From Rathayibacter rhapontici (GTDB taxonomy: Bacteria; Actinomycetota; Actinomycetes; Actinomycetales; Microbacteriaceae): a DNA stretch of 64,000 nt. Position 1 is the stretch's first letter. Each line of letters starts with the position of its first letter. Where the stretch lies: NCBI RefSeq assembly GCF_001995175.1, contig NZ_MUKN01000013.1:1-64000 (forward strand), written 5' to 3'. This document shows positions 9,338 to 17,824 of the stretch, piece after piece. The notes below the pieces were generated by a model that was not told the origin of the DNA, made no database searches, and was given only the letters and a program-made list of their open reading frames with translations. A program made the translations under genes and the position numbers.

Positions 9338-10042
9338 TCAGCGACTGCGCCGCAGCAGCACGATCCCCGTCAGCACCTGCCATGCCGTGATCGAGTACAC
9401 CGCGAGGCGCTCCCAGGCCCCGTCGGGCAGCAGGTCGATGCTCGTGGTCCCCGAGTCGACCCGGAGCAGGACCAGCGCCGCGAGTCCGACGGCGCCGAGC
9501 GCACCGCTCGCGATCGCATAGCCCCGGGGCACCGCATGGCGGCGGGCGGTCGCGCCGGCGGCGATCGACGCGGCGTTGCCTCCGATGATCGCGAGGGCCG
9601 CGCCGAGGACGTGCAGCCAGCCGATCCCGCTCTCGGCGCTCGCCCGGCTCCCGTGCACGACGCCGATCAGCGCGCTGCCGACGGCGAAGGCGGCCGCCGG
9701 CGCGAGGAGCGCCCGCCATCGCCCGCCGGGCACGGCGCGCGCGGTGAGGACCGCGGCGGCGAGGTAGAGCACGCCTTGCAGCACGAAGGCCGTGTTCATC
9801 ACGGCGCTCAGCGGCGAGTCGATCGCACGTCCCTGGTAGAGCTCGACGTCGGGGACACCGAGGTCGCTGATGTAGTTCGCCGCGTAGCTGTAGCCGGGGA
9901 ACGCGGCCGCCGCGATCGCCTCGCCGCCGATGTAGACGACGGCGCCGAGCAGCCACAGCACGCCGGCCGGCCGGCCGAGGCGCGTCGCGAGCTCACGGGA
10001 CGAAGAGGGACAGGAGCGTCGAGAGGATCCCGAGTACGACAC
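9338..10042 (-). CDS. DUF998 family membrane protein
   Basis: A 234-aa protein with six predicted membrane helices. The N-terminal block (YIGGEAIAAAAFPGYSYAAN, YISDLGVPDV) and the central HGSRASAESGIGWLHVLGA match the DUF998 family, whose function is unknown. A GTG at 10040-10042 is used as start, which makes it overlap the upstream gene by about 50 bases. A later internal start would remove this overlap but would cut close to the first helix. The two genes are probably co-transcribed. Confidence 0.7.
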   Translation of the reverse strand: MSYSGSSRRSCPSSSRELATRLGRPAGVLWLLGAVVYIGGEAIAAAAFPGYSYAANYISDLGVPDVELYQGRAIDSPLSAVMNTAFVLQGVLYLAAAVLTARAVPGGRWRALLAPAAAFAVGSALIGVVHGSRASAESGIGWLHVLGAALAIIGGNAASIAAGATARRHAVPRGYAIASGALGAVGLAALVLLRVDSGTTSIDLLPDGAWERLAVYSITAWQVLTGIVLLRRSR

Positions 10043-10376
10043 CGGCTCCGAGGAGGATCAGGCCCGTCAGCCGCAGCGCCCGCACGGCGTCGCTCCAGCG
10101 GTGCAGCCGGATCCGCTCGGGGTCCTCCTCGCGGTAGTGCACCTCCCGCTGCTCCGATCGGACCGGCGCGAGGGGGTCGCCCGGCCTCAGCGGATGCGAG
10201 CGCACCTCGCCGGCGCGCGTCACCCAGTGCAGGGAGCGAGGGGGGCCGTCCTCGAGGTACGCGGTCGTCGGCAGCCAGCGTCCGTCGACCAGCGCCGCGA
10301 CGAAGGCGGCGAGCAGGAACAGGAGGCCGAGCGGGGCCGTGGTCAGCGAGAGCGCCTCGAGGATCGTCTCCAGCAT
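9993..10376 (-). CDS. Small two-helix membrane protein, function unknown
   Basis: A 127-aa protein with an N-terminal helix (TTAPLGLLFLLAAFVAAL), a polar, charged middle of about 60 residues (PPRSLHWVTRAGEVRSHPLR) and a C-terminal helix (LTGLILLGAGVVLGIL). No family was recognised. It precedes and overlaps the DUF998 gene on the same strand, suggesting a two-gene unit. Start ATG at 10374-10376, with AGGAGAGG-like bases about 7 upstream. Confidence 0.6.
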   Translation of the reverse strand: MLETILEALSLTTAPLGLLFLLAAFVAALVDGRWLPTTAYLEDGPPRSLHWVTRAGEVRSHPLRPGDPLAPVRSEQREVHYREEDPERIRLHRWSDAVRALRLTGLILLGAGVVLGILSTLLSLFVP

Positions 10377-10444
10377 CCGGTGCCTCTCCTCGTCGTCGGA
10401 TCACGAGAGTAGCGAGTGCGCCCTGAATGGACCCGGCAGCGGAG

Positions 10445-11173
10445 TCAGAGGAGGTCGCGCAGGGCCTCGCACGTGCGGTCGGGGTCCTCGAGGTGCAGGT
10501 CGTGGTGCAGGCCGGGGAGGCGGCGGACGCCCCAGCCGAGGTGCTCCAGCGATCCGACGAGGGCGTCGGGGAGCACGGAGGGGGACTCGTCCGACAGGAC
10601 GAGGGTGGAGGGCACGGCCGGCGGCGCGGCGGCGAGCGGATGGAAGGCGACGTCGCGGAACACTCCGATCGCCATCCTCCGGTCGAACTGCTCCTGAGCG
10701 TGCGCGACGAGGGCCCGGGTGTCCGGGTCGAGCGGAGTCGCCGCTCCGCTGCGGCGCGCGCGGAGAGCCTGGGCGACACCGAGGCTCAGCAGCGGCACGA
10801 GCCAGAACAGGCGCCCGGCGATCCCCGTGGTCGGCAGGGCGAGCCGGAAGCCGGGGTCGAGGTAGATCGCGCGGGACGGCGCGAGGCGCTCGACGGCGCG
10901 GACGAGGACCGGTCCGCCGAGGGAGTGCCCGACGATGCTGTGGAGGCCGGCGGGGAGGGTCTCGACCAGATCGTCGGCCAGCGCGTCGAGCCCGTACGAC
11001 GCGGCGCGGTCGCTGCTCCCGTGCCCGCGCAGATCGACGGTCGTCACGGTCCACCGCCCGTCGGCGAGCATCCGGTCGATCAGCGGCTGCCACGTCGCCC
11101 CGCTCGCGCCGAGCCCGTGCACGAGCCCCACCGTGATCGGCCCGGAGCCGGACGTCCTCGTCGTCAACCGCAT
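10445..11173 (-). CDS. Alpha/beta hydrolase
   Basis: A 242-aa single-domain alpha/beta-hydrolase. It shows the oxyanion-hole region VHGLGASG (18-25), strand/turn VDLRGHGSSD (46-55), nucleophile elbow GHSLGG with Ser84, a late acid in LVLSDESPS, and GLHHDLHLE near the C-terminus, which supplies the catalytic His. Cytoplasmic, no signal sequence. It could be an esterase, lactonase or epoxide-type hydrolase; the sequence does not decide. It stands alone on the minus strand with spacers of 68 and 126 bases. Confidence 0.8.
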   Translation of the reverse strand: MRLTTRTSGSGPITVGLVHGLGASGATWQPLIDRMLADGRWTVTTVDLRGHGSSDRAASYGLDALADDLVETLPAGLHSIVGHSLGGPVLVRAVERLAPSRAIYLDPGFRLALPTTGIAGRLFWLVPLLSLGVAQALRARRSGAATPLDPDTRALVAHAQEQFDRRMAIGVFRDVAFHPLAAAPPAVPSTLVLSDESPSVLPDALVGSLEHLGWGVRRLPGLHHDLHLEDPDRTCEALRDLL

Positions 11174-11299
11174 GGGGTCATCCTCCTCCGCCTGAGCACG
11201 AGGGGAGCCGTTCCAGCGCGGCCCGGCGGTGAGCTCGCGCGACCGTCCCGAGCGCGCACCGGATCCCTCGGGCGTCGCGCGCGAGCAGGGCGCTCGGAC

Positions 11300-11950
11300 T
11301 CAGGCGGCCCGTCGCGCCGCGAGAGTGCGACCGTGGTGCCCGGCGCGCTCCTCGGCGACGGCTCTGAGCTCCTCCGCGATGTCCGTGAACCGGTCCAGGC
11401 TCGGGTTCACTCCGACGAGGGTGAACTCGCGGGTGACGACCTCGAGGTCGAGCTCCCAGACGTCCTCGAGGATCCGGCGCATCCACCCGGTCGCGTGATC
11501 CCAGCCCTCGCGGGGAGTCCCGGCGGCGTAGTTGCCGCCCTGCACGGTGACGAGCACGGCGGGCCTGCCGGCGATCGAGGGGGTCCGCCCGGGAGCCATG
11601 CGCGGGTCCGTGAGCACGAGGTCGACGTACGTCTTGAAGTGCTGCGAGACGCCGAAGTTGTAGAGCGGCACTGCGAAGAGGAGTGCATCGGCTCCCTCGA
11701 GCTCGTCGGTCAGCTCGGCTGCCAGAGCTGCAGCCTCGTTCTGCGCGGCGCTGCGCGCCTCGGGGGGCGTCATCGATCCCGCCACCGCGTCCGACCACGA
11801 GGTCGACGGGAGGGGGTCGGAGCCGAGGTGGCGACGGACGATCGCGGCATCGGGGTGCGCGGCTCGCCACTCGTTCTCGACGATGTCTCCGAGAGCGCGG
11901 CTCGTCGATCCCTCGACGCGGATGCTGGCGTCCAGACGGAACAGGGACAT
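11300..11950 (-). CDS. FMN-dependent NADH-azoreductase / quinone reductase
   Basis: A 216-aa flavodoxin-fold reductase. Family blocks: N-terminal LFRLDASIRVEGSTSRALGD (phosphate-binding Ser run), VPLYNFGVSQHFKTYVDLV near residue 95 and VTVQGGNYAAGTP near residue 138. Such enzymes use FMN and NADH to reduce quinones and azo compounds by two electrons and guard against electrophiles. The gene is divergent from an HxlR regulator at 12118, a classic arrangement for redox- or quinone-sensing control. The shared spacer holds the dyad at 12036-12050. Confidence 0.8.
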   Translation of the reverse strand: MSLFRLDASIRVEGSTSRALGDIVENEWRAAHPDAAIVRRHLGSDPLPSTSWSDAVAGSMTPPEARSAAQNEAAALAAELTDELEGADALLFAVPLYNFGVSQHFKTYVDLVLTDPRMAPGRTPSIAGRPAVLVTVQGGNYAAGTPREGWDHATGWMRRILEDVWELDLEVVTREFTLVGVNPSLDRFTDIAEELRAVAEERAGHHGRTLAARRAA

Positions 11951-12035
11951 TCTTCTCCTTCGCGGGACTCCGCTCGTGCGATCCGAGCGTGTCCGGGCTG
12001 TCGCCCTGCGGGTGGCGGGGCGGTGAACCGCTGTG

Positions 12036-12050
12036 GTTACCGTCAGTAAC
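12036..12050. promoter_or_regulatory. Candidate HxlR operator
   Basis: GTTACCGTCAGTAAC, a perfect 5+5 dyad with a 5-base centre, lies between the divergent azoreductase and hxlR-type genes. Two further GTTAC half-sites follow at 12068 and 12089. HxlR-family proteins such as HypR and YodB bind short AT-containing dyads of this size next to reductase genes, so this is the likely binding site; the assignment is inferred. Confidence 0.5.
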
Positions 12051-12117
12051 TGTGTACGCTCTGATCCCGTTACCGCAATCGCACCCCTGTTACCCCGCGG
12101 TGACCGAAGGAGGAGCG

Positions 12118-12594
12118 ATGTCCCGCGATGATCGAGGCCGCGCCCTCCAGGAACGCCTCAGCGAGTCCATGCCCTCCATGCACCAGCTCTGCTCGGGGGA
12201 GTCGCCGGAGCTGTTCCGATCGCTGATGTCGCGCATCGGCGACAAGTGGACCCTCCTGGTCATCGGAGTACTGGGGAACGACCGCCTGCGCTTCACCGAG
12301 ATCGCCGACACGATTCCGGGCATCTCCCGCCGCATGCTCACGGTCACTCTGCGCGCCCTCGAGCGCGACGGACTCCTCTCACGGACCGTGTACGCGCAGG
12401 TTCCGCCCCGAGTCGAGTACGAGGTCACCGATCTCGGACGCTCCCTGCAGACCGTCGCCTTCGCGGTCGGCGACTGGGTCGGGGACCATCAGCAGACGAT
12501 CGTCGAGAACAGGCGCAGCTTCGACGCCGCCGCCGACCCCGCTGGCCCTGGGCGGCAGGCGGACGAGCCGAGCTCCGGAGCGCAGGCGCGCTGA
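12118..12594 (+). CDS. HxlR family transcriptional regulator
   Basis: A 158-aa winged-helix regulator. The HxlR core spans residues ~20-120: a Cys in HQLCSGESPELFRSLMSRI, GDKWTLLVIGVL, RFTEIADTIPGISRRMLT (recognition helix), LERDGLLSRTVYAQVPPRVEY and LTDLG-like VTDLGRSL. HxlR members such as HypR, YodB and QorR sense disulfide or electrophile stress, often through a conserved N-terminal Cys; Cys24 here is a candidate. A strong AAGGAGGAGCG ribosome site fixes the ATG at 12118 even though the frame is open upstream. It is divergent from the azoreductase it probably represses. Confidence 0.85.
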   Translation: MSRDDRGRALQERLSESMPSMHQLCSGESPELFRSLMSRIGDKWTLLVIGVLGNDRLRFTEIADTIPGISRRMLTVTLRALERDGLLSRTVYAQVPPRVEYEVTDLGRSLQTVAFAVGDWVGDHQQTIVENRRSFDAAADPAGPGRQADEPSSGAQAR

Positions 12595-12711
12595 GCGCCG
12601 GAGGAACCCTGTCCCCTTCTCTGAGAGGAGCAGGACGGCGTCCTCCTCCCGCGGAGGGGTCGGTGGTTCCCGGGCGAGCCGGACTCTCCTCCGCGAGGTC
12701 GCCTCCTCCGT

Positions 12712-12804
12712 CGCGTTCACAACGAAGGAAGGATGCGCGGGCTGCAACGTGGACACGCGTCCCCGCCGCTCGCCCGAGCGCATCCTTCCTTCGTTGTGAA
12801 CGCG
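12712..12804. repeat. Perfect 27-bp inverted repeat with 39-nt loop
   Basis: The left arm 12712-12738 (beginning CGCGTTCACAACGAAGG) is exactly complementary to the right arm 12778-12804 (ending CCTTCGTTGTGAACGCG), 27 bp without mismatch. The 39-base loop contains a small GGAC-ACGC-GTCC hairpin. It lies between convergent genes, but the stem is far longer than an ordinary terminator and there is no T run. No target-site duplication was found at its edges. Confidence 0.85.
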
Positions 12805-12832
12805 GAGTCCGGCTCCCGGACTCCGCTCGGCG

Positions 12833-13752
12833 TCAGGCCGGGCCCTCGGTCAGCCAGCGCTGGAACGTGACGAGCATGTCCTTGTTCGTCTGCGACGGCA
12901 CCACGTGGCCGTACTGCCGCCCGCACCCGAGTGCGGCAGGAGCGACACCTCTTTGGCGACCGGCAGCGCGCGGCGGTAGAGACGGGCCGAGTGCTTCTCG
13001 TAGGGGACGACCTGGTCCTCGGGCGAGCCGCTGATGCGCAGGCGCGTCTTCGCCCAGACCGACTGCGGCAGGTAGATCGGGTTGGTCGCCTTCACCGCGG
13101 CGACGTCGTTGCCGTAGGCCGGCAGCACGCTCTCGGGCCGGCGGAGGAGGACGTCCTCCATGTCGTACACCCCGCTCGCGTGGTACGCACCGCGGATGTT
13201 GGGGACCATCCTCTTGCCGTACGCGTAGCAGAGCAGCGCCCCGCCGCCCGAGTTCGAGCGCAGGAACGAGACGGACACCTTCCAGAGCTTTGTCACGTAG
13301 GCCGTCGCGTTGCGCTGCGCCTGCAGCGCCGCCGCGCTGGTCCAGACGCTGCCGCCGTAGTTCGGGCAGATGCTGACCATGCCCTGGTCCACGGCCTGGT
13401 CGGCGGTGTACTGGAACGCGCCCGAGAGCGCCGCGTAGCTGCTCCCGTTGGCGTGGTAGTACCAGAGGAACGTCGCGTTGCGGGTGAGGCTGGGAGCCGC
13501 CGCGTGCGGCACGAAGAGGCGCGTGCGGTCACCCGAGATGAGGACGTCGATGACCTCGTACTTCTTCATCCCGAAGCGGGACGTGACGGTGTCGCCCCGC
13601 CCGAGCTCGCCGGGGAGCTTGGGCACCTTGCTGTAGTTCGGCGCCGCCGACGCGGGGGTGGCGAAGGCCAGCGCCGCGCCGAGGCCGAGGACGGTGCCGC
13701 TGACGAGCGAGCGACGGGAGAGCGCGGACGGAGTCCGGTCAGGATCGGACAT
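12833..13752 (-). pseudogene. Tat-exported alpha/beta hydrolase (late frameshift)
   Basis: Secreted esterase-like protein of about 306 residues. The N-terminus has a twin-arginine signal (LSRRSLVSG, then a hydrophobic stretch and TPASAA cleavage region, residues ~10-37). The nucleophile is probably in SNSGGGALL, the acid in SGSPEDQVVP, and the catalytic His in QYGHVVPSQTNKD. That last segment is in a different frame: one base is missing near 12917-12930 (GCGGGCGG then CAGTACGGC), and without correction the protein loses its His. The start ATG (13750-13752) has an AAGGGA ribosome site. The substrate is unknown; polyester or plant-polymer esterases have this shape. Confidence 0.75.
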
Positions 13753-14038
13753 GGTGAGGTCCCTTCGGGAGAGTCGCCTTGCCGACCGCGAGCGGATCGG
13801 GAAGTGGGAGAGGTGCGGAGAGCGCCGGGTCCGCGCCTCGCCGTGACAGCGTACCCGCGGGCCCTGGCGCGTTCCAGGGCGGGAGCGGAACTGCCCGCCC
13901 CCCGTTCGGCAGTCGACCGCTCGTGGGGATCCGAAGCGAGAGAGCGCGAAGCGGTCCGGATCGCGACGCGGAGACCTCATGCGGTAAGCGGGAGGTCTAC
14001 CATGGACGAACACCCCCGGATACTTCGGTTACCGGTTA
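13753..14038. other. Spacer without a supported gene
   Basis: Upstream region of the Tat-exported hydrolase, together with the downstream flank of the NYN gene. Reading frames run through it on both strands, but codon and residue composition are random-like. I checked for a tRNA here because a hairpin follows at 14039; no T-loop or acceptor pairing was found. Confidence 0.5.
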
Positions 14039-14064
14039 GAAGGCCCCGCTCCGGCGGGGCCTTC
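14039..14064 (-). terminator. Stem-loop terminator of the NYN gene
   Basis: An 11-bp perfect stem (GAAGGCCCCGC / GCGGGGCCTTC) with a four-base loop, 19 bases past the stop codon of the NYN-domain gene. No strong T run follows, which is common in GC-rich actinobacteria. Confidence 0.65.
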
Positions 14065-14082
14065 GGCATTCCTGCGTCCCCC

Positions 14083-14748
14083 TCAGGCCCACGCCGCCGG
14101 ACGGTGGAAGACCCGGCCGCGGCTGTCGACGAGCTGCGCGGGGAACTGCGACGCCGCCAGTACGGCGTCCGTGACGTGACCGATGAAGGCCGGTGCGGTC
14201 TTGACCAGTTCCTTCGAGCTCCGCGCCGACGGCATCGGGAAGATGATGCCGAACTCGCGACCAGACTCGCGCAGGATCTCGAGTGGAGGCACCTGGTCGG
14301 AGTCGTTCGAGAGGAGCACGTAGATGTCGGCCAGGGATCGATGGGCGTCGGCGATCATCCGAGCAGCCAGATGCACGTCCGAGCCCTTCTCCTCGACCTT
14401 GCGCACCTTGACCTGCACGTACCGCCCGGTCAGCGGGTCGACCGTGAGGGGGACGGAGTCCATCCACCGGTTGTCGTTGCGGAATCTCCCGTGATGGATC
14501 GACACCGCTGAGTCGGTGCCGAGCGCACGGAGGTACGTCTGCTGCCGGACGGGGGCCTGGACGTCGACCGACATTCCAGGGCGCACGTTCGCCGTGAAGT
14601 AGCGGACGAAGGTGACCTCGTAGTCGGGCATGATCGCCTGGCCGAGCGCCCGCAGGTCGAGCCACTTCAGATGCGGCTTGTCGTCGAGCGCGCGACGGTA
14701 GAGGTTGAACCCGTCGACGTAGAGGCGCGCCGTCGGCTTCCCTGTCAT
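14083..14748 (-). CDS. NYN domain protein (LabA/DUF88-like, PIN-type nuclease fold)
   Basis: A 221-aa cytoplasmic protein. NYN acidic metal-site blocks are visible: LYVDGFNLY near the N-terminus (Asp12), EEKGSDVHLAARM around residue 122 and YVLLSNDSDQVPPLEI around residue 145. This is the LabA-like branch, predicted metal-dependent RNase. It is a single-gene unit with its own terminator. The RNA target is unknown. The ATG at 14746-14748 is the first reasonable start, at the edge of a 200-base spacer. Confidence 0.8.
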   Translation of the reverse strand: MTGKPTARLYVDGFNLYRRALDDKPHLKWLDLRALGQAIMPDYEVTFVRYFTANVRPGMSVDVQAPVRQQTYLRALGTDSAVSIHHGRFRNDNRWMDSVPLTVDPLTGRYVQVKVRKVEEKGSDVHLAARMIADAHRSLADIYVLLSNDSDQVPPLEILRESGREFGIIFPMPSARSSKELVKTAPAFIGHVTDAVLAASQFPAQLVDSRGRVFHRPAAWA

Positions 14749-14949
14749 GACGAGAGAGCCTAGGACCCTCGCCCCGCCCGGCGCGCAGGGCTGTGGACAA
14801 CGCCCTCAGAAGCCTTCGTCCGCGCGAGGGGACGCGCTCCTGGAGCTGCGTGGGAGCCGGAGCCCGATCCTGGACCGATCAGGTGCAACGGACGCCGCCG
14901 CGGACGGACTACGCACCGCCCCCGGAGACGCGTCAACGCGGTCACGCCG

Positions 14950-15825
14950 TCAGGCCGGCAGCCGCAGCAGCCCGCCGGCCGAGCGGATGGTCGCCGCGGC
15001 GACCGCCATCGCCCGCGTGAGCACCGCGGTCGGGTCCGCGTCCGGGCCGTCGAGCCCGGCGACGACCGCCGAGAACGTCGCGTCACCCGCTCCCATCGTG
15101 TCGACGACCGGTCCCGGGGCGCCGGCGATCGGCACGGAGTCGCGCCCCGTCCGCCGCACCAGCGCGGCACCGAGCGGGCCCGCGGTCTCGAGCACCGCGC
15201 CCGCGCCCGCCGCGAGGATCCGCTCCGTCGCCTCCGCGAGGCCCGTGCCGAAGACCAGCTCGGCGTCCTCCGCTCCCACCTTCACCAGGTCGGCGCGGGC
15301 CGAGAGTGCGAGGAGGCCCGCGGCGAAGGCGTCGCGGTCGCGCAGGAGGCCCGGCCGCGGATTAGCGTCGATCGCCAGCCGGGCGCCCCCGGGCACCAGG
15401 GCCTCGAGGGCTGCCACCTCGGCCGCGTCGTCGAACGGGAAGCCGCTGACGACGATCCGGTCGCTGCGGGCGGCGGCCGCGCGCAGCTCGTCGGTCGGGA
15501 GGAGGGTGCGCGAGCGCGACGCCTGGGAGAAGGAGTAGCGGGGCTCGCCGTCGGTCCGGTCCGACACGGCCCGTCCCGTGCCCCGCGGAGCCGGAGTGGC
15601 GAGGAGGGGGACGCCGTGCGCGCGCAGGTGCTCGCGCAGGAGCTGCCCGGCGGCGTCGTCGCCGACCATCCCCGCGAGCAGGGACGGCGTGCCGAGCACG
15701 GCGAGGCCGACCGCGACGTTGAGGGCGGAGCCGCCCGGGACGTCGATCGAGCCGGCGGGATCCCGCATCTCGTCGATCAGGACGTCCCCGAGGACGAGGA
15801 CGGGCGCGGGGAGGGAGGAGGACAT
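14950..15825 (-). CDS. PfkB family carbohydrate kinase, fructokinase-like
   Basis: A 291-aa sugar kinase. PfkB signature 1 is the GG-containing DVPGGSALNVAVGLAVLG (~28-46), and signature 2 is DTMGAGDATFSAVV with catalytic base Asp248. Members phosphorylate fructose, ribose or nucleosides with ATP. It is the last gene of the minus-strand run SBP, permease, permease, LacI, kinase that starts at 20103, next to two GH32 fructosidases, so free fructose is the likely substrate (inferred). There is a 69-base gap from the LacI gene. Confidence 0.85.
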   Translation of the reverse strand: MSSSLPAPVLVLGDVLIDEMRDPAGSIDVPGGSALNVAVGLAVLGTPSLLAGMVGDDAAGQLLREHLRAHGVPLLATPAPRGTGRAVSDRTDGEPRYSFSQASRSRTLLPTDELRAAAARSDRIVVSGFPFDDAAEVAALEALVPGGARLAIDANPRPGLLRDRDAFAAGLLALSARADLVKVGAEDAELVFGTGLAEATERILAAGAGAVLETAGPLGAALVRRTGRDSVPIAGAPGPVVDTMGAGDATFSAVVAGLDGPDADPTAVLTRAMAVAAATIRSAGGLLRLPA

Positions 15826-15894
15826 GACGCCTTTCGAGGAGAGGTGCGCGGGCGCGCCGAACGGCGCCCCCGACGGGGCGGAAGAGCGACGGGA

Positions 15895-16950
15895 TCAGGA
15901 AGCGGGTGCCTGCACGGAGTCGCGGGGGACCAGCGGGCAGGGCAGCAGCACCGGGTGGGAGGCGAGGAGGAGCTCCTCGCCCGATCCGCCGATGAGCCGG
16001 ACGAGCGTGTCGACCGCCCAGGCGCCCATCTCGTAGTGCGGCAGGGCGACCGTGGTGAGCGGCGGGTGGAGGCCCTCGGCGATGATCTCCTGGTTGTCGA
16101 ACCCGACGACGGAGAGGTCGCGCGGGATCTCGAGGTGCAGCTCGGCGGCTGCGCGGTAGGCGCCCATCGCCATGCGGTCGTTGTAGCAGAAGAGGGCGGT
16201 GGGCCGGTCGGGGCGCGAGAGGAGCCGGGTGCCGGCGCGGTAGCCGCCGGGGCTCTCCGAGACCTCCTCGACGATCAGCGACTCGTCGACCTCGAGGCCG
16301 GCCTCGGCGTGCACCTCGCGGTACGCCTGGAGGCGGAGCCGGGTCGCGGGCACGTCGTCGCGGTTCGTGAGGAACCCGATGCGGCGGTGCCCGGCGGAGA
16401 CGAGCTCGGTGACCGCCGCGCGCGCCCCGCCGAGCTCGTCGGGCACGGCCGACGGGATCCGGCCCTCGGTGTCGCGCGCGTCGATCAGCACCGACGGGAT
16501 CGCGTGCAGCGACTCCGGGAGCGAGACCTCGCGGTGGAACATCGTGGCGAAGAGGATGCCGTCGACCTGGTTGTCCATCAGGGTGCGGATGGGGGCGCCG
16601 AGATCGCCGGAGTCGCGCATCGTGTTGATCAGGACGAGCGTGAGGCCGTGCGCGTGGGCGGCCTCCTGAGCGCCGAGGATGATGCGGCCGGCGTGCGGAG
16701 TGGTCGCGATCTCCTCGCTGATCAGGCCGATCATGTCGGTCCGCTGCCGACGGAGGCTGCGCGCGATGCGGTTGGCGCCGTAGCCCAGCCTGGCCGCGGT
16801 GGCCCGCACCCGCTCGCGCGTCTCGTCGCTCGCGCGGGCCGACTCGACGTCGTTGAGGATGTGGGAGACGGTGGTCACGGAGACGCCCGCCTCGCGAGCG
16901 ACGTCGCGGATGCCGACTGCCTTAGGGGTCACGTCTCCCACATCCCTCAT
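15895..16950 (-). CDS. LacI family regulator 1 of the fructan locus
   Basis: A 351-aa LacI/GalR repressor. The HTH is at residues ~13-60 (GIRDVAREAGVSVTTVSHIL, hinge RIARSLRR), followed by a periplasmic-binding-like sensor domain (IGLISEEIATTPHAG ... ALFCYNDRMAMGAY ... VVGFDNQEI). Its place between the permease and kinase genes makes it a local regulator. The 31-bp palindrome at 20196-20226 controls this operon and the divergent GH32, so it is the likely target. The sensor domain resembles LacI 2 at 26397 (same NDRxAMG, GFDxQE and TxxALPHYE blocks), suggesting chemically related effectors. Confidence 0.85.
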   Translation of the reverse strand: MRDVGDVTPKAVGIRDVAREAGVSVTTVSHILNDVESARASDETRERVRATAARLGYGANRIARSLRRQRTDMIGLISEEIATTPHAGRIILGAQEAAHAHGLTLVLINTMRDSGDLGAPIRTLMDNQVDGILFATMFHREVSLPESLHAIPSVLIDARDTEGRIPSAVPDELGGARAAVTELVSAGHRRIGFLTNRDDVPATRLRLQAYREVHAEAGLEVDESLIVEEVSESPGGYRAGTRLLSRPDRPTALFCYNDRMAMGAYRAAAELHLEIPRDLSVVGFDNQEIIAEGLHPPLTTVALPHYEMGAWAVDTLVRLIGGSGEELLLASHPVLLPCPLVPRDSVQAPAS

Positions 16951-16984
16951 CGCTCGAACGTCGAGACTATCGCCGCGCGCCCGC

Positions 16985-17824
16985 TCATCCCTTGACCGCG
17001 CCCAGGGTGAGGCCGGCGACGATGTGCCGCTGCAGCACGAGCGTGAGCAGGATCACGGGCAGGGAGTAGAGGACGGCCAGAGCCGTCATCGCGCCCCAGT
17101 CGAGCCCGAACTGCGTCTGGAAGTTCGCGATCACGATCGGAGTCGTCTGCGCGCGCACCGCGGTGAGCAGCAGCGCGAAGAGGAACTCGTTCCACGAGGC
17201 GAGGAACGCGAAGATCGCGGTGACCGCGACTCCGCCCGCCGTCACGGGGATCACGACGCGCCACAGGGCGCCGAGCCGCGACGCTCCGTCGATCTTGGCC
17301 GCCTCCTCGAGCTCGCCGGGGACCGCCTCGAAGAAGCTCGACATGAGCCAGATCGAGAGGGGGAGCGAGATCGTGGTGTGCGCGATCGCCAGGGCGAGCG
17401 AGGTGTCGGCGATGCCGAGCGTGCGGAAGATCGAGATCATCGGGGCGCCGACGACGATCGGCGGCACCATCCGCATCACGAGCGCGCCGACGATGAAGAT
17501 CCGGCCGAGCCGCGTGCGGAAGCGCGTCACCGCGTAGGCGGCGGGGATCGCGAGCACGAGCGAGACGGCGGTGCTGAGGACCGCGGTCACGATGCTGTTG
17601 ATGAAGGAGGCGACGACTCCGTCGCGGCTGAGCGCCGCCACGTAGTTGTCGAGGGTCCACTGCGTGGGCAGGATCCGCGGGGGGACCGCGATCGTCTCGA
17701 GCGGCGTCTTGAGCGACGTCAGCAGCATGTAGACGAAGGGGAATCCGTAGAGGACGACGGCGAGGGCGAGCGCGATCCAGATGATCGCGCGGGGGCCGAC
17801 GCGGGTGGCTTCGAGTCCGTTCAC
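16985..17824 (-). CDS. CUT1 sugar ABC transporter permease (MalG type), importer 1
   Basis: A 279-aa permease with six helices and the MalG-type EAA loop (EEAAKIDGASRLGALWRVVIP, ~190-210) that contacts the ATPase. The GTG start (17822-17824) overlaps the stop of the MalF-type gene (GTGA). The long reading frame continuing upstream is only a shadow of the MalF and SBP genes. No ATPase is encoded in the cluster, so a shared MsiK-like ATPase elsewhere is assumed. Likely cargo is a fructo-oligosaccharide or DFA, from context. Confidence 0.85.
   Translation of the reverse strand: MNGLEATRVGPRAIIWIALALAVVLYGFPFVYMLLTSLKTPLETIAVPPRILPTQWTLDNYVAALSRDGVVASFINSIVTAVLSTAVSLVLAIPAAYAVTRFRTRLGRIFIVGALVMRMVPPIVVGAPMISIFRTLGIADTSLALAIAHTTISLPLSIWLMSSFFEAVPGELEEAAKIDGASRLGALWRVVIPVTAGGVAVTAIFAFLASWNEFLFALLLTAVRAQTTPIVIANFQTQFGLDWGAMTALAVLYSLPVILLTLVLQRHIVAGLTLGAVKG

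Noticed and set aside
12712-12804. Long inverted repeat considered as an IS or integron attachment site
   Set aside because: No transposase or integrase nearby and no flanking target duplication; left as an unexplained repeat.
13979-14064. Possible tRNA before the hairpin at 14039
   Set aside because: No acceptor/T-arm pairing or T-loop GTTCRA sequence; the hairpin is explained as the terminator of the NYN gene.
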